From Chrysophaeum taylorii (Eukaryota > Sar > Pelagophyceae > Pelagomonadales > Pelagomonadaceae): DNA of 64,000 bases. Numbering within the stretch: the stretch's first letter is position 1; every line of letters starts with the position of its first letter. The notes below the pieces were generated by a model. It was not told the DNA's origin. It made no database searches and worked only from the letters and a program-made list of their open reading frames with translations. Shown one piece after another: positions 1-9,679 of the stretch. Made by a program: the position numbers and the translations under genes. The stretch lies in the NCBI GenBank assembly GCA_029834535.1, contig JAQMWT010000664.1, positions 265,775 to 329,774 of the forward strand, read 5' to 3'.

Positions 1-1680
1 ACCCAGTGAAACCGGCGCATTCTCATCAAACACAGGGGACAAGGGGGCAACAGCGGAAGAATAGGTGACAATCGGGCAACAGCAGGAACAGGTGACAATG
101 GGGCAACAGTAGACGAGAGCTGGGAAGCGTGATTCGAGTCAGAACGTTGAAGTTCCTTCCGTGGTTGACATTGCGGGAAATCTGATAATCGAAACTGTCA
201 GCAAAATCGAGGTCTGAAGAACAATAGCGACAAAAGTGCCTGGGAGGACGTGCGTTAGACGATTGTGGCCACTGAGAATCGCAGCGGGGCAAAGATAGCG
301 GAAACACAGGCTGGTATATATGATGGCGGTGTACCAGACGCCTGATGAGAACGGTGCCTTTGGTCAGATATGTTGTATGGTGACCAGGTGATGACGATGG
401 TCGGAGGCGGCTGAAGCAAAAAGAGGCGTAAACAGGGTTGATGCGAACGTTGGGTGTTTGGTTGTTGTGGCGCGAGCAAGTGGCCATGGGCACGACCGCG
501 TCCTGTACGCGAAGATGGAAGACTTCGGACGCGCCAGCGGTGTAAGGAACCAACACGGGTAGACCAGGCTGCTGTATGCCAGCCTGCTGTGGCAGATAAG
601 AAAGTGGCCCGTTTTCGCATTCGCAAGAACGAAGTTGCCATATGGGCCAACGTTGGAGGAGCAAGGGGCGATCTGCGATAGTGGCAAAACAGTTGTGGCA
701 CGTAAGAACGTTGCAGATAGCGTCGCAGTGACACGTAAGAACATTGCTGATAGCGTCGCGGGTGCTGAGCACGGAATTCACGTCGATAGTAAAACCGAAT
801 TTTAAAGGTCAGAAAAACGGCGAAAAAGCGATAGTGCGTGAAGGAGAACCACAACATTGTGTTGATACCGTAGACGAAGAAGCCGAATAACACAGCAAAG
901 AAGCGGCGGTCCAGGATCCCGAAGATGAGCGATCCAACCACATAGGAAGCACGAAAGCTGCGCACGCGGAAAATTGACAGGCACAGCTTAGTTGTGGCGG
1001 GTGAAATGGGCGATGAAACGCGAGTCGCTGGTTTTACCAAAACCGACAAGCACAACGAGGAGTGGATCAATGAATAGGTGAAAATGCACAACGGAGAGTG
1101 GATCAACGAATAGTTGAAAATGCACAACGGGGAGTGGATCAACGAATAGCTGAAAATGCACAACGGGGAGTGGAGCAACGACGAGGGGAAAATACAGAAC
1201 GAGGAGAGGAGCAACGACGAGGTGAAAATACAGAACGAGGGGTTGAGCAACGAATAGCGGAAAGTACAGAACGAAGGGCGCCTGTGCAATGGGAGCTAAA
1301 AACAAAAACGAGGGGCTTCCGTGGGATGGGGTTGTTGATGTGCTTGCATCAGACATTCGGCGGTACACACGCTGACTTGGAATTATCTTGATTGGCAGAA
1401 AGGTGCAAAGATGATAAGATAGAGTATCGGGAAATGTATGTGAGACGGTGGGTGTGGCCGTTTAAGCCGGTGAAGGGGGGTGTAATAGGTGGTGGTATTA
1501 AGAAAAGCGGCGGAGTGGAACTAGAATCAGTCAAGGTTGGAGTAGGCATAGGAGCAGAAAAGGTAGTGTTGCTGGTGTTGGTTTTGGTGGGTTGGTGTTG
1601 TTGGGTGTTGGTGGAGTCATTTGGAGTGTTGCGCTGTTGAGAAGAACGGCGATGGTGGGTAGCGCGTTGTCGTGGAATAG
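1..1680 (-). mobile_element. Probable downstream part of copia copy 1, unresolved
   Basis: This stretch lies 3' of the gag relic on the minus strand, where protease and integrase would be expected. Minus-strand frames remain open for several hundred bases, but no protease (DTGA), integrase or reverse transcriptase motif could be recognised. It contains the 36-bp tandem repeat described separately. It may be copia sequence too decayed to read, or unrelated filler. Confidence 0.3.
1051..1278. repeat. 36-bp imperfect tandem repeat, about six copies
   Basis: A unit of the form GAGTGGATCAACGAATAG followed by CTGAAAATGCACAACGG is repeated about six times with a 36-bp period (unit starts at 1061, 1097 and 1133 are exactly 36 apart). 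Later copies drift to GAGCAACGACGAGG and AATACAGAACG. Because 36 is divisible by three, the repeat keeps all frames open and generates long but spurious repetitive frames such as a serine/phenylalanine-rich one on the minus strand. Confidence 0.85.
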
Positions 1681-2491
1681 CTAGGAACTGTGAAACTTGC
1701 GGCAGTCCCCCTTAAAGTGATCCTTGCAGCCGCCAAAAGGACATTGGGTAGGTAGTGCGTCGGAATCGAGTAGAGCCAGGTTGGTGGGAAAGGGGAGCGT
1801 ATAGGGTAGGTCAGTTGGAAGAGTCTGAAGTCGGGGTTGTGGCTGACGACGCGGCGGATAGCGCGGCAGAAGTGGTTGTGCATGCCATCTAAATTGATTG
1901 CTGTTGAACTTCTCAAGGGTACAACCACATTCATCGGTACGAGACGCGAGACGATAAAACAAAGCTAGTAAGTCATGAAGCACGATGCACGTAGTCAAAT
2001 GCGAGGACCCACTCGAGGGTGCGTCGGATCAGGTACAATGCCGAGCAACTTGAACTCCGGTGAGTGGTACAATGCCGAGCAACTTGTATACTCCGATGAT
2101 GAACTTGTTGAGGAAGCTCGCTACGCGATCCCCATGGCCCATGTAGACATCGGTAATGCGCTTGTAAAGTCGCGTGAAGTTCATGTCGCGGTTTTCATGG
2201 ATATCAACGTTGTTGCTTGACGCGAAATTCGCCTTCAGAGCAGCGAGATGCTGAGAAAATCTGCTTCAGAGCAGCGAGATGCTTCTGCAGAGCAGCGAGA
2301 TGCTGAGATGCTAGTCCAAGCCAATCGTTGGTCGAGATAGTGTGATCGCCGGTAGAAAATATCATGTTCTCAAGACGACGTGGCCAGTGGTGGAAAAGAT
2401 GTCGCGCGCCGCTGAAGGCATCAAGTTTTTGCGAAAGCTTGCTATCTTTAATTGCGATCGAGGACATGAGAGACGAGAACGAACCGAACAC
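1681..2491 (-). pseudogene. Ty1/copia-type gag, degenerate (copia copy 1)
   Basis: Reading the minus strand from 2491, the frame begins with the block IKDSKLSQKLDAFSG, which recurs almost unchanged in the plus-strand copia copy at 7465-7900 (IKDSTLSQKLDAFSG). Further on, in a shifted frame, comes RDMNFTRLYKRITDVYMGHG, also shared by both copies. A cysteine-rich segment near 1700-1740 (C-P-F-G-G-C-K-D-H then D-C) resembles a degenerate retroviral zinc knuckle. The frame is broken by at least two shifts and contains small internal duplications (a repeated LAAL-type heptad and a repeated VxxLLGIV segment). Gag packages element RNA into particles; this copy cannot be functional. Identity as copia-type rests on the better preserved second copy. 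Confidence 0.65.
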
Positions 2492-2686
2492 GTAGCAAAG
2501 AACGGAAGCCGATGAGGAGTCGCCGTGAAGTCAAGCACAGGTTCGATCGTGAACGAACACCTGCTACCATGTGACAACTGGAATGGGGCGTTACACTAGC
2601 GATAAGGGAATGACGTAGGGATACTGGATACGTGGTGCAGGGGTAAGTGTCATAGCTTCCTCACAGATTTAGTAAATGCACAACGC
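2492..2686 (-). mobile_element. Leader/5' flank of copia copy 1
   Basis: Reversed, this segment matches 7297-7480 upstream of the second copia gag: both carry GAGGAAGCTATGACACTTAC followed by the CCCCTGCACCACGTAT block and the AGGTGTTC...CGAGCC block. It is therefore the 5' untranslated leader (or LTR edge) of the copia family. Exact LTR borders and primer-binding site could not be fixed by eye. Confidence 0.55.
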
Positions 2687-3179
2687 TGGGTTTTTTCAAT
2701 TGGTAGTACACATGGCGTGCAGAGCTACTACTGTGAGCGCTGCCTGGGCATTGGAAACCTTGTCCTGACCGAGGGAAAGAAACACGGTCATGCTCGGCGT
2801 GGACCGCCACGGACAAAGTTGCCAGTATACTGCGCATGAACAAGAATTTCTTCGTTGCGGCGGCGGCGGCGGCGCTGCGGCGGCCCGGATTTTAAGTACA
2901 GGGACACGCCCTGAACACCATCCACTCTGGCTCCCCCTTCGCCCCGAAACGTGAATGAATCTAAGAGCACCAGACCTAGGAGGCAATAAATAGCGCGCGG
3001 GGGGCACGGAAATGACGGGGCGCGGCAGGGACCGGCGCTGGCATCAAAAAAAAAGTGGCGTTCACTTCACCAAGGTTCACGATAGCCGCCGACGTGTTCA
3101 CTTCAAATCACTTCACCAAAATTGCGTGGCTGGTGAAGTGGTTCACGTTCGCTCGCTGAAGTGAATTCCCAACGTTGGT
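2687..3179 (+). mobile_element. Orphan right end of a hAT transposon
   Basis: From about 2693 (AATTGGTAGTACACATGG) to 3179 the sequence matches the last 575 bp of the complete hAT at 30642-33299, including GAACAAGAATTTCTTC, the repeated TTCACTTCACC subterminal motifs and the terminal AGTGAATTCCCAACGTTG, which differs from the intact end (CCAACGCTG) by one base. The left half of the transposon is absent. An expanded GCGGCGGCGGCGG run lies at 2857-2885. The encoded C-terminal frame (ILRMNKNF) is broken. Confidence 0.8.
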
Positions 3180-3427
3180 TTTTGCTCGCCATGAAAGAGA
3201 AGCTTCAACGTCATGTTTTGACCAGAAAGCCAAAGAAGAAAACGCAAAGGGTACGAGAAATCCTACAGAAGAAAAATTATTGGGAAAGGAGAGAGAGTGC
3301 CGCGGTCTCATTCGGGACAATTCACGACATGCGGGAGAGTGGTCCAAGCTCTTGAACCACACGTCGTCTGGACCGTCCGCGCGAAGTGAATTTTCTATCA
3401 TCATCGAGTGGGCAAGGGAAGACGATG
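3180..3427. other. 3' flank of first RAP gene
   Basis: Between the hAT end and the RAP stop codon. It contains A-rich sequence but no recognisable gene; short open frames here are not supported by any motif. Confidence 0.5.
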
Positions 3428-6289
3428 CTATCTTTGCAGCCTTGCATGGAGGTAAGAGTCGCGTTCTCGCTCGCCGTCGAGAGCCTGCCACTCGAAGAAC
3501 GGAACGTGGACAACGTCCCAGCCGAGCCGCCGTAATAATCTGGACTTGAAGCGCGTAGATCCGTTCACAATCCTAGTTTGTTTGAGATAGTGGAATGGGC
3601 CGTCGGCTTCGACCGCTTGCCTGGTGTCGGGTTGAGCCATGTCGAGCGATAATCCCTCTTTTGACACGTACTCGAAGACGTGTTTCCAGCCAACTCGGTC
3701 TAAAGCGGTCGCAACGTCGCGTTGGAATCGAGACGGCGATGGGTCCTGCCGTTGATGCGCTTCCTGGAGCATCTGCTGGTGCTTTGACAGCGGATAAAAG
3801 TCTTTCTGGTCGGGCCACACGAGGTCAAAGTGGAGCGAAGCAAGGTGGAGCTGCGACAGTTCGCGATCATTGAGGGCATCAAGATCTATGACGGCAACGG
3901 AGGCGAGCTCGACGAAAAACTCGGGATCCTTTTTCCAGTCGACGCAGGCAAATGCCCACGCTGTAATTGCAAGGTCCTGCGGATTTAACTCGCCCAACCG
4001 CGACCAGACCACCAGGGCAATCGCGTCGAAAAGTTCGGGTGCGTCGATGCCCGCCGTCGCGAAGGCCCACGCCGTGTTGGCGAGGTTCTGGGGATTCAAC
4101 TCGCCAAGCCGCGAGGATGCAGCGCGGGCGATCGCCGCGAAAAGCTCGGGTGCCTCGATGCGCGCCGTCGCGAAGGCCCACGCCGTGTTGGCGAGCTCCT
4201 GCGGCTTGAAATCGCCAAGCCGAGAGGAAGCCGTGCCGGCGATCGCGGCGAAAAGCTGAGGTGCCTCGATGCACGCCGTGGCGAAGGCCCACGCCGTGTT
4301 GGCCAGGTTCTGGGGTTTGAAGTCGCAAAGCCGCGAGGATGCAGCGCCGGCGATCGCGTCGAAGAGCTGAGGTGCCTCGATGCGCGCCGTCGCGAAGGCC
4401 CACGCTGTAATTGCAAGGTCCTGCGGATTGAACTCGCCAAGCCGAGATGAAGCCGCGCCGGCGATCGCCGCGAAGCGCTCGGGTGCCTCGATGCTCGCCG
4501 TCGCGAAGGCCCACGCCGTGTTGGCGAGGTTCTGGGGATTGAACTCGCCCAGCCGCGATGAAACCGCGCTGGCGATCGCCGCGAAGAGCTGAGGAGCCTC
4601 GATGCGCGCCGTCGCGAAGGCCCACGCCGTGTTGGCGAGGTTCTGGGGATTGAACTCGCCCAGCCGCGATGAAGCCGCGCCGGCGATCGCCGCAAAAAGA
4701 CGAGGTGCCTCGATGCGCGCCGTCGCGAAGGCCCACGCCGTGTGGGCGAGGTCCTGCTGATTGAACTCGCCCAGCCGCGATGAAACCGCGCTGGCGATCT
4801 CCGCGAAGAGCTCAGGTGTGTCGGTGCCCGCCGTCGCAAAGGCCCATGCCGTGTTGGCGAGGTCCCGCGGATTGAACTCGCCCAGCCGCGATGAAGCCGC
4901 GCTGGCGATCGCCTCGAAGAGCTCAGGTGCGTCGGTGCCCGCCGTCGCGAATGCCCATGCCGTGTTGGAGAGCGCTTGCGGAGTGAACTCGCCAAGCCGA
5001 GAGGAAGCCGTGCCGGCGATCGCAGCGAAAAGCTGAGGTGCCTCGATGCGCGCCTTCACGAAGGCCCACGCCGTGTTGGCGAGGTTCTGGGGATTGAAGT
5101 CGCAAAGCCGCGAGGATGCAGCGCCGGCGATCGCCGCGAAGAGCTGAGGTGCCTCGATGCCCGCCGTCGCGAAGGCCCACGCCGTGTTGGCGAGGTCTTG
5201 CGGATTGAAGCCGTAAAGCCGCGAAAATGCCGCGTTGGCGATCCCCGCGAAGAGCTCGCGAGCCGCGACGCGCGCCGTCGCGAAGGCCCACGCCGTGTTT
5301 GCGAGCGCCTGGGGTTTGAACTCCCCCAGCCGCGACGAAGCTGCGCGGGCAATCGCCGCGAAGAACTCAGGTGCCTCGATGCGCGCCATCGCAAAGGCCC
5401 ACGCTGTGTTGGCGAGTTCCTGCGGATTGAACTCCCCCAGCTTCGATGAAGCCGCGCCGGCAATCGCCGCGAAGAGCTCGGGTGCCTCGACGCGCGCCGT
5501 GGCGAAGGCCCACGCCGTGTTGGCGAGATCCTGCTGATTGAAGTCGCAAAGCCGCGATGAAGCCGCGCCGGCAATCGCCGCGAAGAGCTCGGGTGCCTCG
5601 ACGCGCGCCGTGGCGAAGGCCCACGCCGTGTTGGCGAGATCCTGCTGATTGAAGTCGCAAAGCCGCGACGAAGCCGCGCCGGCGACCGCCGCGAAGAGCT
5701 CGGGCGCCGCGACGCGCGCCGTTGCGAAGGCCCAGACCGTGTTGGCTAGCTCCTGCGGGTTGAATTCTCTAACGCAGCGCCGACAAGCGTCCGCGAGGAC
5801 CATCACGCGTCGATCGTGCTGCTGCACATCGAAGCCTCCAAACTTGGCAACACGGTGCGCGGCAGTCGACAAGTTGCGAGCGCTGAATTTCTCGCCTCGA
5901 GCCGCAAAGAGCGAAAGTATCATCTCGGGAGTCGCGCCGCGGTCTGTCATCTGCTTTCCCCATTCTATTTGTTGCCATCGCGGGGCTTCCATAGCCAAGA
6001 AAGCGTCGGCGTCGCGACGGCTTTCCTGCACCTCACCCTCTTCTAGTAGTTGCGCCGGCGAACGGCGCCAGTCTCGACCAGCGCGGTGGTTGGGCGGCGA
6101 TCGATGCCTGTCTTGCAAATCTGGATTGTTTTCTGCTCTCGGCAAGTGGTCTTGATTTGTCCGGTCGTCTCCAAACGTTGCCTTCGACGGTTCGTGGGGT
6201 GTGTCGCTCCCATATCCTCGTTCGGCCACAAGCCAGCGAGGTGGTGCCCAGTTCTGATCGTAGTCCTGGCGTCTCCGTTTCGTGTGCAT
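3428..6289 (-). CDS. RAP-domain protein with seventeen 37-residue helical repeats (first copy)
   Basis: A single uninterrupted frame of 953 codons from ATG at 6289 to TAG at 3428; a further in-frame upstream extension begins only with GTG, so the ATG was chosen. Residues 1-100 are charged and low complexity, possibly including a transit peptide. Residues 101-150 form a block (RWQQIEWGKQM...ATPEMILSL) conserved in all RAP loci here. From about residue 181 come seventeen 37-residue repeats centred on LANTAWAFATARIEAPELF. The C-terminus (about 890-945) is a RAP domain: SLDMAQPD, VEADGPFHY, GST-FKSRLLRRLGWDVVHVP and a terminal EW. In known families such proteins bind organellar RNA and affect its processing, stability or translation; the 37-residue period matches heptatricopeptide repeats of RAP proteins, and the motif also resembles octotricopeptide repeats. 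The specific target is unknown. Confidence 0.85.
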   Translation of the reverse strand: MHTKRRRQDYDQNWAPPRWLVAERGYGSDTPHEPSKATFGDDRTNQDHLPRAENNPDLQDRHRSPPNHRAGRDWRRSPAQLLEEGEVQESRRDADAFLAMEAPRWQQIEWGKQMTDRGATPEMILSLFAARGEKFSARNLSTAAHRVAKFGGFDVQQHDRRVMVLADACRRCVREFNPQELANTVWAFATARVAAPELFAAVAGAASSRLCDFNQQDLANTAWAFATARVEAPELFAAIAGAASSRLCDFNQQDLANTAWAFATARVEAPELFAAIAGAASSKLGEFNPQELANTAWAFAMARIEAPEFFAAIARAASSRLGEFKPQALANTAWAFATARVAARELFAGIANAAFSRLYGFNPQDLANTAWAFATAGIEAPQLFAAIAGAASSRLCDFNPQNLANTAWAFVKARIEAPQLFAAIAGTASSRLGEFTPQALSNTAWAFATAGTDAPELFEAIASAASSRLGEFNPRDLANTAWAFATAGTDTPELFAEIASAVSSRLGEFNQQDLAHTAWAFATARIEAPRLFAAIAGAASSRLGEFNPQNLANTAWAFATARIEAPQLFAAIASAVSSRLGEFNPQNLANTAWAFATASIEAPERFAAIAGAASSRLGEFNPQDLAITAWAFATARIEAPQLFDAIAGAASSRLCDFKPQNLANTAWAFATACIEAPQLFAAIAGTASSRLGDFKPQELANTAWAFATARIEAPELFAAIARAASSRLGELNPQNLANTAWAFATAGIDAPELFDAIALVVWSRLGELNPQDLAITAWAFACVDWKKDPEFFVELASVAVIDLDALNDRELSQLHLASLHFDLVWPDQKDFYPLSKHQQMLQEAHQRQDPSPSRFQRDVATALDRVGWKHVFEYVSKEGLSLDMAQPDTRQAVEADGPFHYLKQTRIVNGSTRFKSRLLRRLGWDVVHVPFFEWQALDGERERDSYLHARLQR

Positions 6290-6375
6290 CGTTTCAACAT
6301 ACAGTTTACGCGTCTTTCTCCCAACCCTTACCCTCGGGCAGCGTCTATGTTTGTCCCCAGGGTTTAGGATCACTC

Positions 6376-7286
6376 GAAAGGTTAATAAGGAAGCCGTCTA
6401 CGGCGGCGACCTCGCAGACTATTTCCACGACCCGCGGCGGCTCTTTTAGCCAGCGCGCCATTCTCACGCCGCGTCGAAACGATGTTGTCGATGCTGACAA
6501 CGCGCGCATGAATGAATGACCACGGCCTTTTTTTCCCGGAGACGAGGCGTCGGAGTTCTTTTCGGCCGACGACTAGGTTGGGTCGGAAGACGACGCCTCG
6601 CTCTTTACAGTCGAGTTTTTTTTCAATTCCCTGACCACCACCAACGGCATGCTGACTTTTTTGATCGCGAGCTTAAAAAAGTCTTCGCAACCTCGACCCG
6701 TCGCACGGCCACTGCAACGGTACCAGATACGTGATTGATCGTGTCGTTTTCCCCGAGGCTCCTCCAACCTGTATCCCTTAAGGCCCGCCGACGCCAAAAT
6801 GGTCAACAAGAGCCAGGGCCAGACGCCCCGCGAGGTCGGCGTCCTCTTGCCCAAGCCCGTCTTCTGCCACGTCCAGCTCTACGTGGCTCTCTGTCGAGTC
6901 GGCAACCCCGAAGATAGATATCCTCTTCTGGGTCGACGACGCCACCCTACCCCACACGTGCTGCGCAATATCGACCGATAAGCCCCCTCCCGGCGTCCAC
7001 ACGCGCACTGTAGGTGAACTTACTGGGACTCAGGTGAACTTACTTACTGGGGTTAGAGATTGGGACTATGTGAACTTAGTGACCAGGTGAACTTATTGGG
7101 ACCAAGTGAAGAACTTGGGGTTTTTAGAGTAAACTCAAAGGTTAGCGGCGTGTGCGGACAAAAAAGCAGCCTAGATTGGCGGGGGTGGGAGCGACGAGCT
7201 CAAAGGAGAGTGGGTGTGAGCACGAGTGGGTTTACGCCGAACTTACTGGGGTTAGAGATCGGGACTAGGTGAACTTACTGGCGCCT
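6376..7286 (+). mobile_element. Helitron PIF1-like helicase 3' fragment, module 1
   Basis: Frame-shifted plus-strand coding relic of the C-terminal helicase of a Helitron-type element. Recognisable pieces are VYGGDLADYFHDP, RAILTP followed by NDVVDADNARM (the conserved ILTP-N-V-D-N region), NLDPSHGHCNGTRY in a broken frame, and NKSQGQTPREVGVLLPKP...HVQLYVALCR, the PIF1 motif V/VI signature near 6800-6910. It is followed by repeated GGTGAACTTACTGG motifs and ends at GCCTGCACTTGT. The same module recurs three times between 8090 and 11712. Confidence 0.75.
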
Positions 7287-7296
7287 GCACTTGTGA

Positions 7297-7902
7297 GGAA
7301 GCTATGACACTTACCCCTGCACCACGTATCTCGTATCCCTACGTCTTTCCCTTATCGCTAGTCTAACGCCCCATTCCAGTTGTAACATGGCAGCAGGTGT
7401 TCTCCACGGTCGAGCCTCTGCTTGACTTCGTGGCGACTCCTCCTCGGCTTCAGTTCATTGCTACGTGTTCGGTTCGTTATTGTCTAACATGTCCTCGATC
7501 GAAATTAAAGATAGCACGCTTTCGCAAAAACTTGATGCCTTCAGCGGTGAGCGACATCTTTTTCACCAATGGACCCGGCGCCTGGAAAACATGATCATTT
7601 CCACCGGTGATCGCATTATCTTGACCAACGAAACTTTGACCACCATTTCCGCCTCTGGCTGCTCTGAAGAAGAATTTGGTGTTAAGCAGCAACGTTGGTA
7701 CACTGCACTGTTCATGGCGCTACCAATGCATGATACTGATCGTGCGGATATCCGTGAAAACCGCGATATGAACTTCACGCGGCTTTACAAGCGCATTACT
7801 GATGTTTACATGGGCCATGGAGATCGTGTCGCTCAGTCTGCAATTGCTTCCTTGCATTCCTTGGTATGCAACAATATCGATGAACTTGAGTCCTACCTAC
7901 TA
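7297..7902 (+). pseudogene. Ty1/copia gag 5' half (copia copy 2)
   Basis: A leader (7297-7490) precedes a gag frame read best from the ATG at 7489 (MSSIEIKDS). The protein segment runs through IKDSTLSQKLDAFSG, RRLENMI, MNFTRLYKRITDVYMGHGDR and VCNNIDELESYL, then stops abruptly at about 7900 where the nested insertion begins. Gag coding resumes at about 11712 (NKFITGVQVARHHQDF). Gag forms the virus-like particle of copia elements. Shared blocks with the minus-strand copy at 1681-2491 show the family is present more than once. Confidence 0.75.
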
Positions 7903-7904
7903 AT

Positions 7905-8089
7905 CGACAGATGTTTGTCTGTTTGTTTGTCTGTCTTTAAATGTCGACTGCCAAGAGGGGTGTGTGTGTAGGGAGCATGAAGGATGTGGGTGGGTTTGTG
8001 GGGTATGAGGGATGTGCCTGACGGGCGGAGATAAGTACGCGGGACCTAGTCGGGGTCATCGCCGTTTGTTTGTCTGTCTTTAAATGTCG
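7905..8089 (-). repeat. LINE 3'-tail fragments
   Basis: Reversed relative to the LINE at 16290-17400, this carries TGTCTTTAAATGTCGAC, then AAGAGGGGTGTGTGTG, GGGAGCATGAAGGATGTGGG and GCCTGACGGGCGGAGATAAG, ending at GGGGTCATCGCC. A second, very short tail unit (8064-8089) follows directly before the Helitron module end. Confidence 0.7.
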
Positions 8090-9106
8090 ACAAGTGCAGG
8101 CCAGTAAGTTCATCTAGTCCCAATCTCTAACCCCAGTAAGTTCACCTGGTCCCAGTAAGTTCACCTGGTCCCAATCTCTAACCCCAGACTGGGCCCAGTA
8201 AGTTCGGCGTAAACCCACACCCACTCTCCTTTGAGCTCGTCGCTCTCACCCCCGCCAATCTAAGGTGCGCACACGCCGCTAAGCTTTGAGTTTACTCTAA
8301 AAGCCCCAGTAAGTTCACACTTGGTCTCAGTAAGTTCACCTGGTCACTAAGTTCACCTAGTCCCAATCTCTAACCACAGTAAGTTCACCTGGTCACTAAG
8401 TTCACCTAGTCCCAATCTCTAACCACAGTAAGTTCACCTGGTTCCTGCAAGTTTACCTGGTCCCAGTAAGTTAACCTATAGTGCGCGTGTAGACGCCGGG
8501 AGGGGTCTTATCGGTATTGCGCAGCACGTGTGGGGTAGGGTGGAGTCGTCGACCCAGAAGAGGATATCCTCGGGGTTGCCGATCGACAGAGAGCCACGTA
8601 GAGCTGGACGTGGCAGTAGACGGGCTTCGCCAAGAGGACGCCGACCTCGCGGGGCGTCTGGCCCTGGCTCTTGGTGATCGTTTGGCGTCGGCGGGCCTTA
8701 AGGGATACAGGTTGGAGGAGCCTCGGTGACAACGACACGATCGATCATGTATCTGGTACCGTTGCAGTGGCCGTGCGACGGGTCGAGGTTGCGAAGACTT
8801 TAAGCTCGCGATCAAAGTCAGCATGCCGTTGGTTGTCAGGGAGTTCAAAACTCGACTCTTGAGAGCGAGGCGTCGTCTTCCGACCCAACCTAGTCTGCCG
8901 AAATGAACTCCGACGCCTCGTCTCCGGGAAAAAAAGGCCGCGGTCATGCGCGCGTTGTCAGCATCGACAACATCGTTTCGACGGGGCGTGAGAATGGCGC
9001 GCCGAAAGAGCCGCCGCGGGTCGTGGAAACAGTCTGCGAGGTCGCCGTAGACGGCTCGGATGATCAATGCCTGCCTAGCTCGCGGGCCTACCTGATCCTT
9101 ACCCTA
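8090..9106 (-). mobile_element. Helitron helicase module 2, reversed
   Basis: Reverse-complement copy of module 1. It begins at 8090 with ACAAGTGCAGGCCAGTAAG (the shared module end), continues with at least eight CCCAGTAAGTTCACCTGGTC-type repeats (8095-8490), and then encodes on the minus strand the PIF1-like segment KSQGQTPREVGVLL and HVQLYVALCR (about 8590-8680) and the RAILTPRRNDVVDADNARM segment (about 8945-9000). Frames are shifted between these motifs, so it is not functional. Confidence 0.75.
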
Positions 9107-9679
9107 AATCGAGGGACACACACACCCCCCTCTTACTAGTCTTAGCAGTCGACATTTAAAGACAGACAGACAAACAGACTAGACGTCTTAGCAGTCGACA
9201 TTTAAAGACAGACAAACATCTGTCGATTAGTAGTTAGGACTGTTTGTCTGTCTTTAAATGTCGACTGCTAAGAGGGGTGCGTGTGTGGGGAGCATGAAGG
9301 ATGTGGGTGGGTTTGTGGGGTATGAGGGATGTGCCTGACGGGCGGAGATAAGTACGCGGGACCTAGTCGGGGTCATCGCCGAGGCGTGGGGCAGGCGAAG
9401 AGAGGACGGGCCCCGCCCGTAGGTCGTACGCATGCTGCCGCCGGACGTATGTGCGACGAAGGGTGACGCTCGAGTGCTGTTTGTCCTAACTACTAATCGA
9501 CAGATGTTTGTCTGCTTGTTTGTTTGTCTGTCTTTAAATGTCGACTGCTAAGAGGGGGGGGGTGTGTGTGGGGAGCATGAAGGATGTGGGTGTTTGTTTG
9601 TCTGTCTGTCTTTAAATGTCGACTGCTAAGAGGGGGGTGTGTGTGGGGAGCATGAAGGATGTGGGTGGGTTTGTCCCTC
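9107..9679. repeat. Array of LINE 3'-tail fragments in both orientations
   Basis: Units sharing TTTAAATGTCGACTGC plus TAAGAGGGG occur forward at about 9140-9210 (twice) and reversed at about 9240-9480, 9500-9600 and 9595-9680. The turning point around 9205-9245 is an inverted junction (GACAGACAAACA facing TGTTTGTCTGTC). The 9240-9480 unit is longest and extends to the region matching the LINE coding end. No gene is present. Confidence 0.7.

Noticed and set aside
255-1289. 344-codon minus-strand frame with phenylalanine/serine-rich repeats
   Set aside because: Its repetitive part is the 36-bp tandem repeat; it lacks an ATG-supported start with conserved motifs.
3879-5660. Several long frames overlapping the first RAP gene (arginine/serine- and glycine/histidine-rich repeats)
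   Set aside because: Shadows of the 111-bp periodic RAP repeat on both strands.
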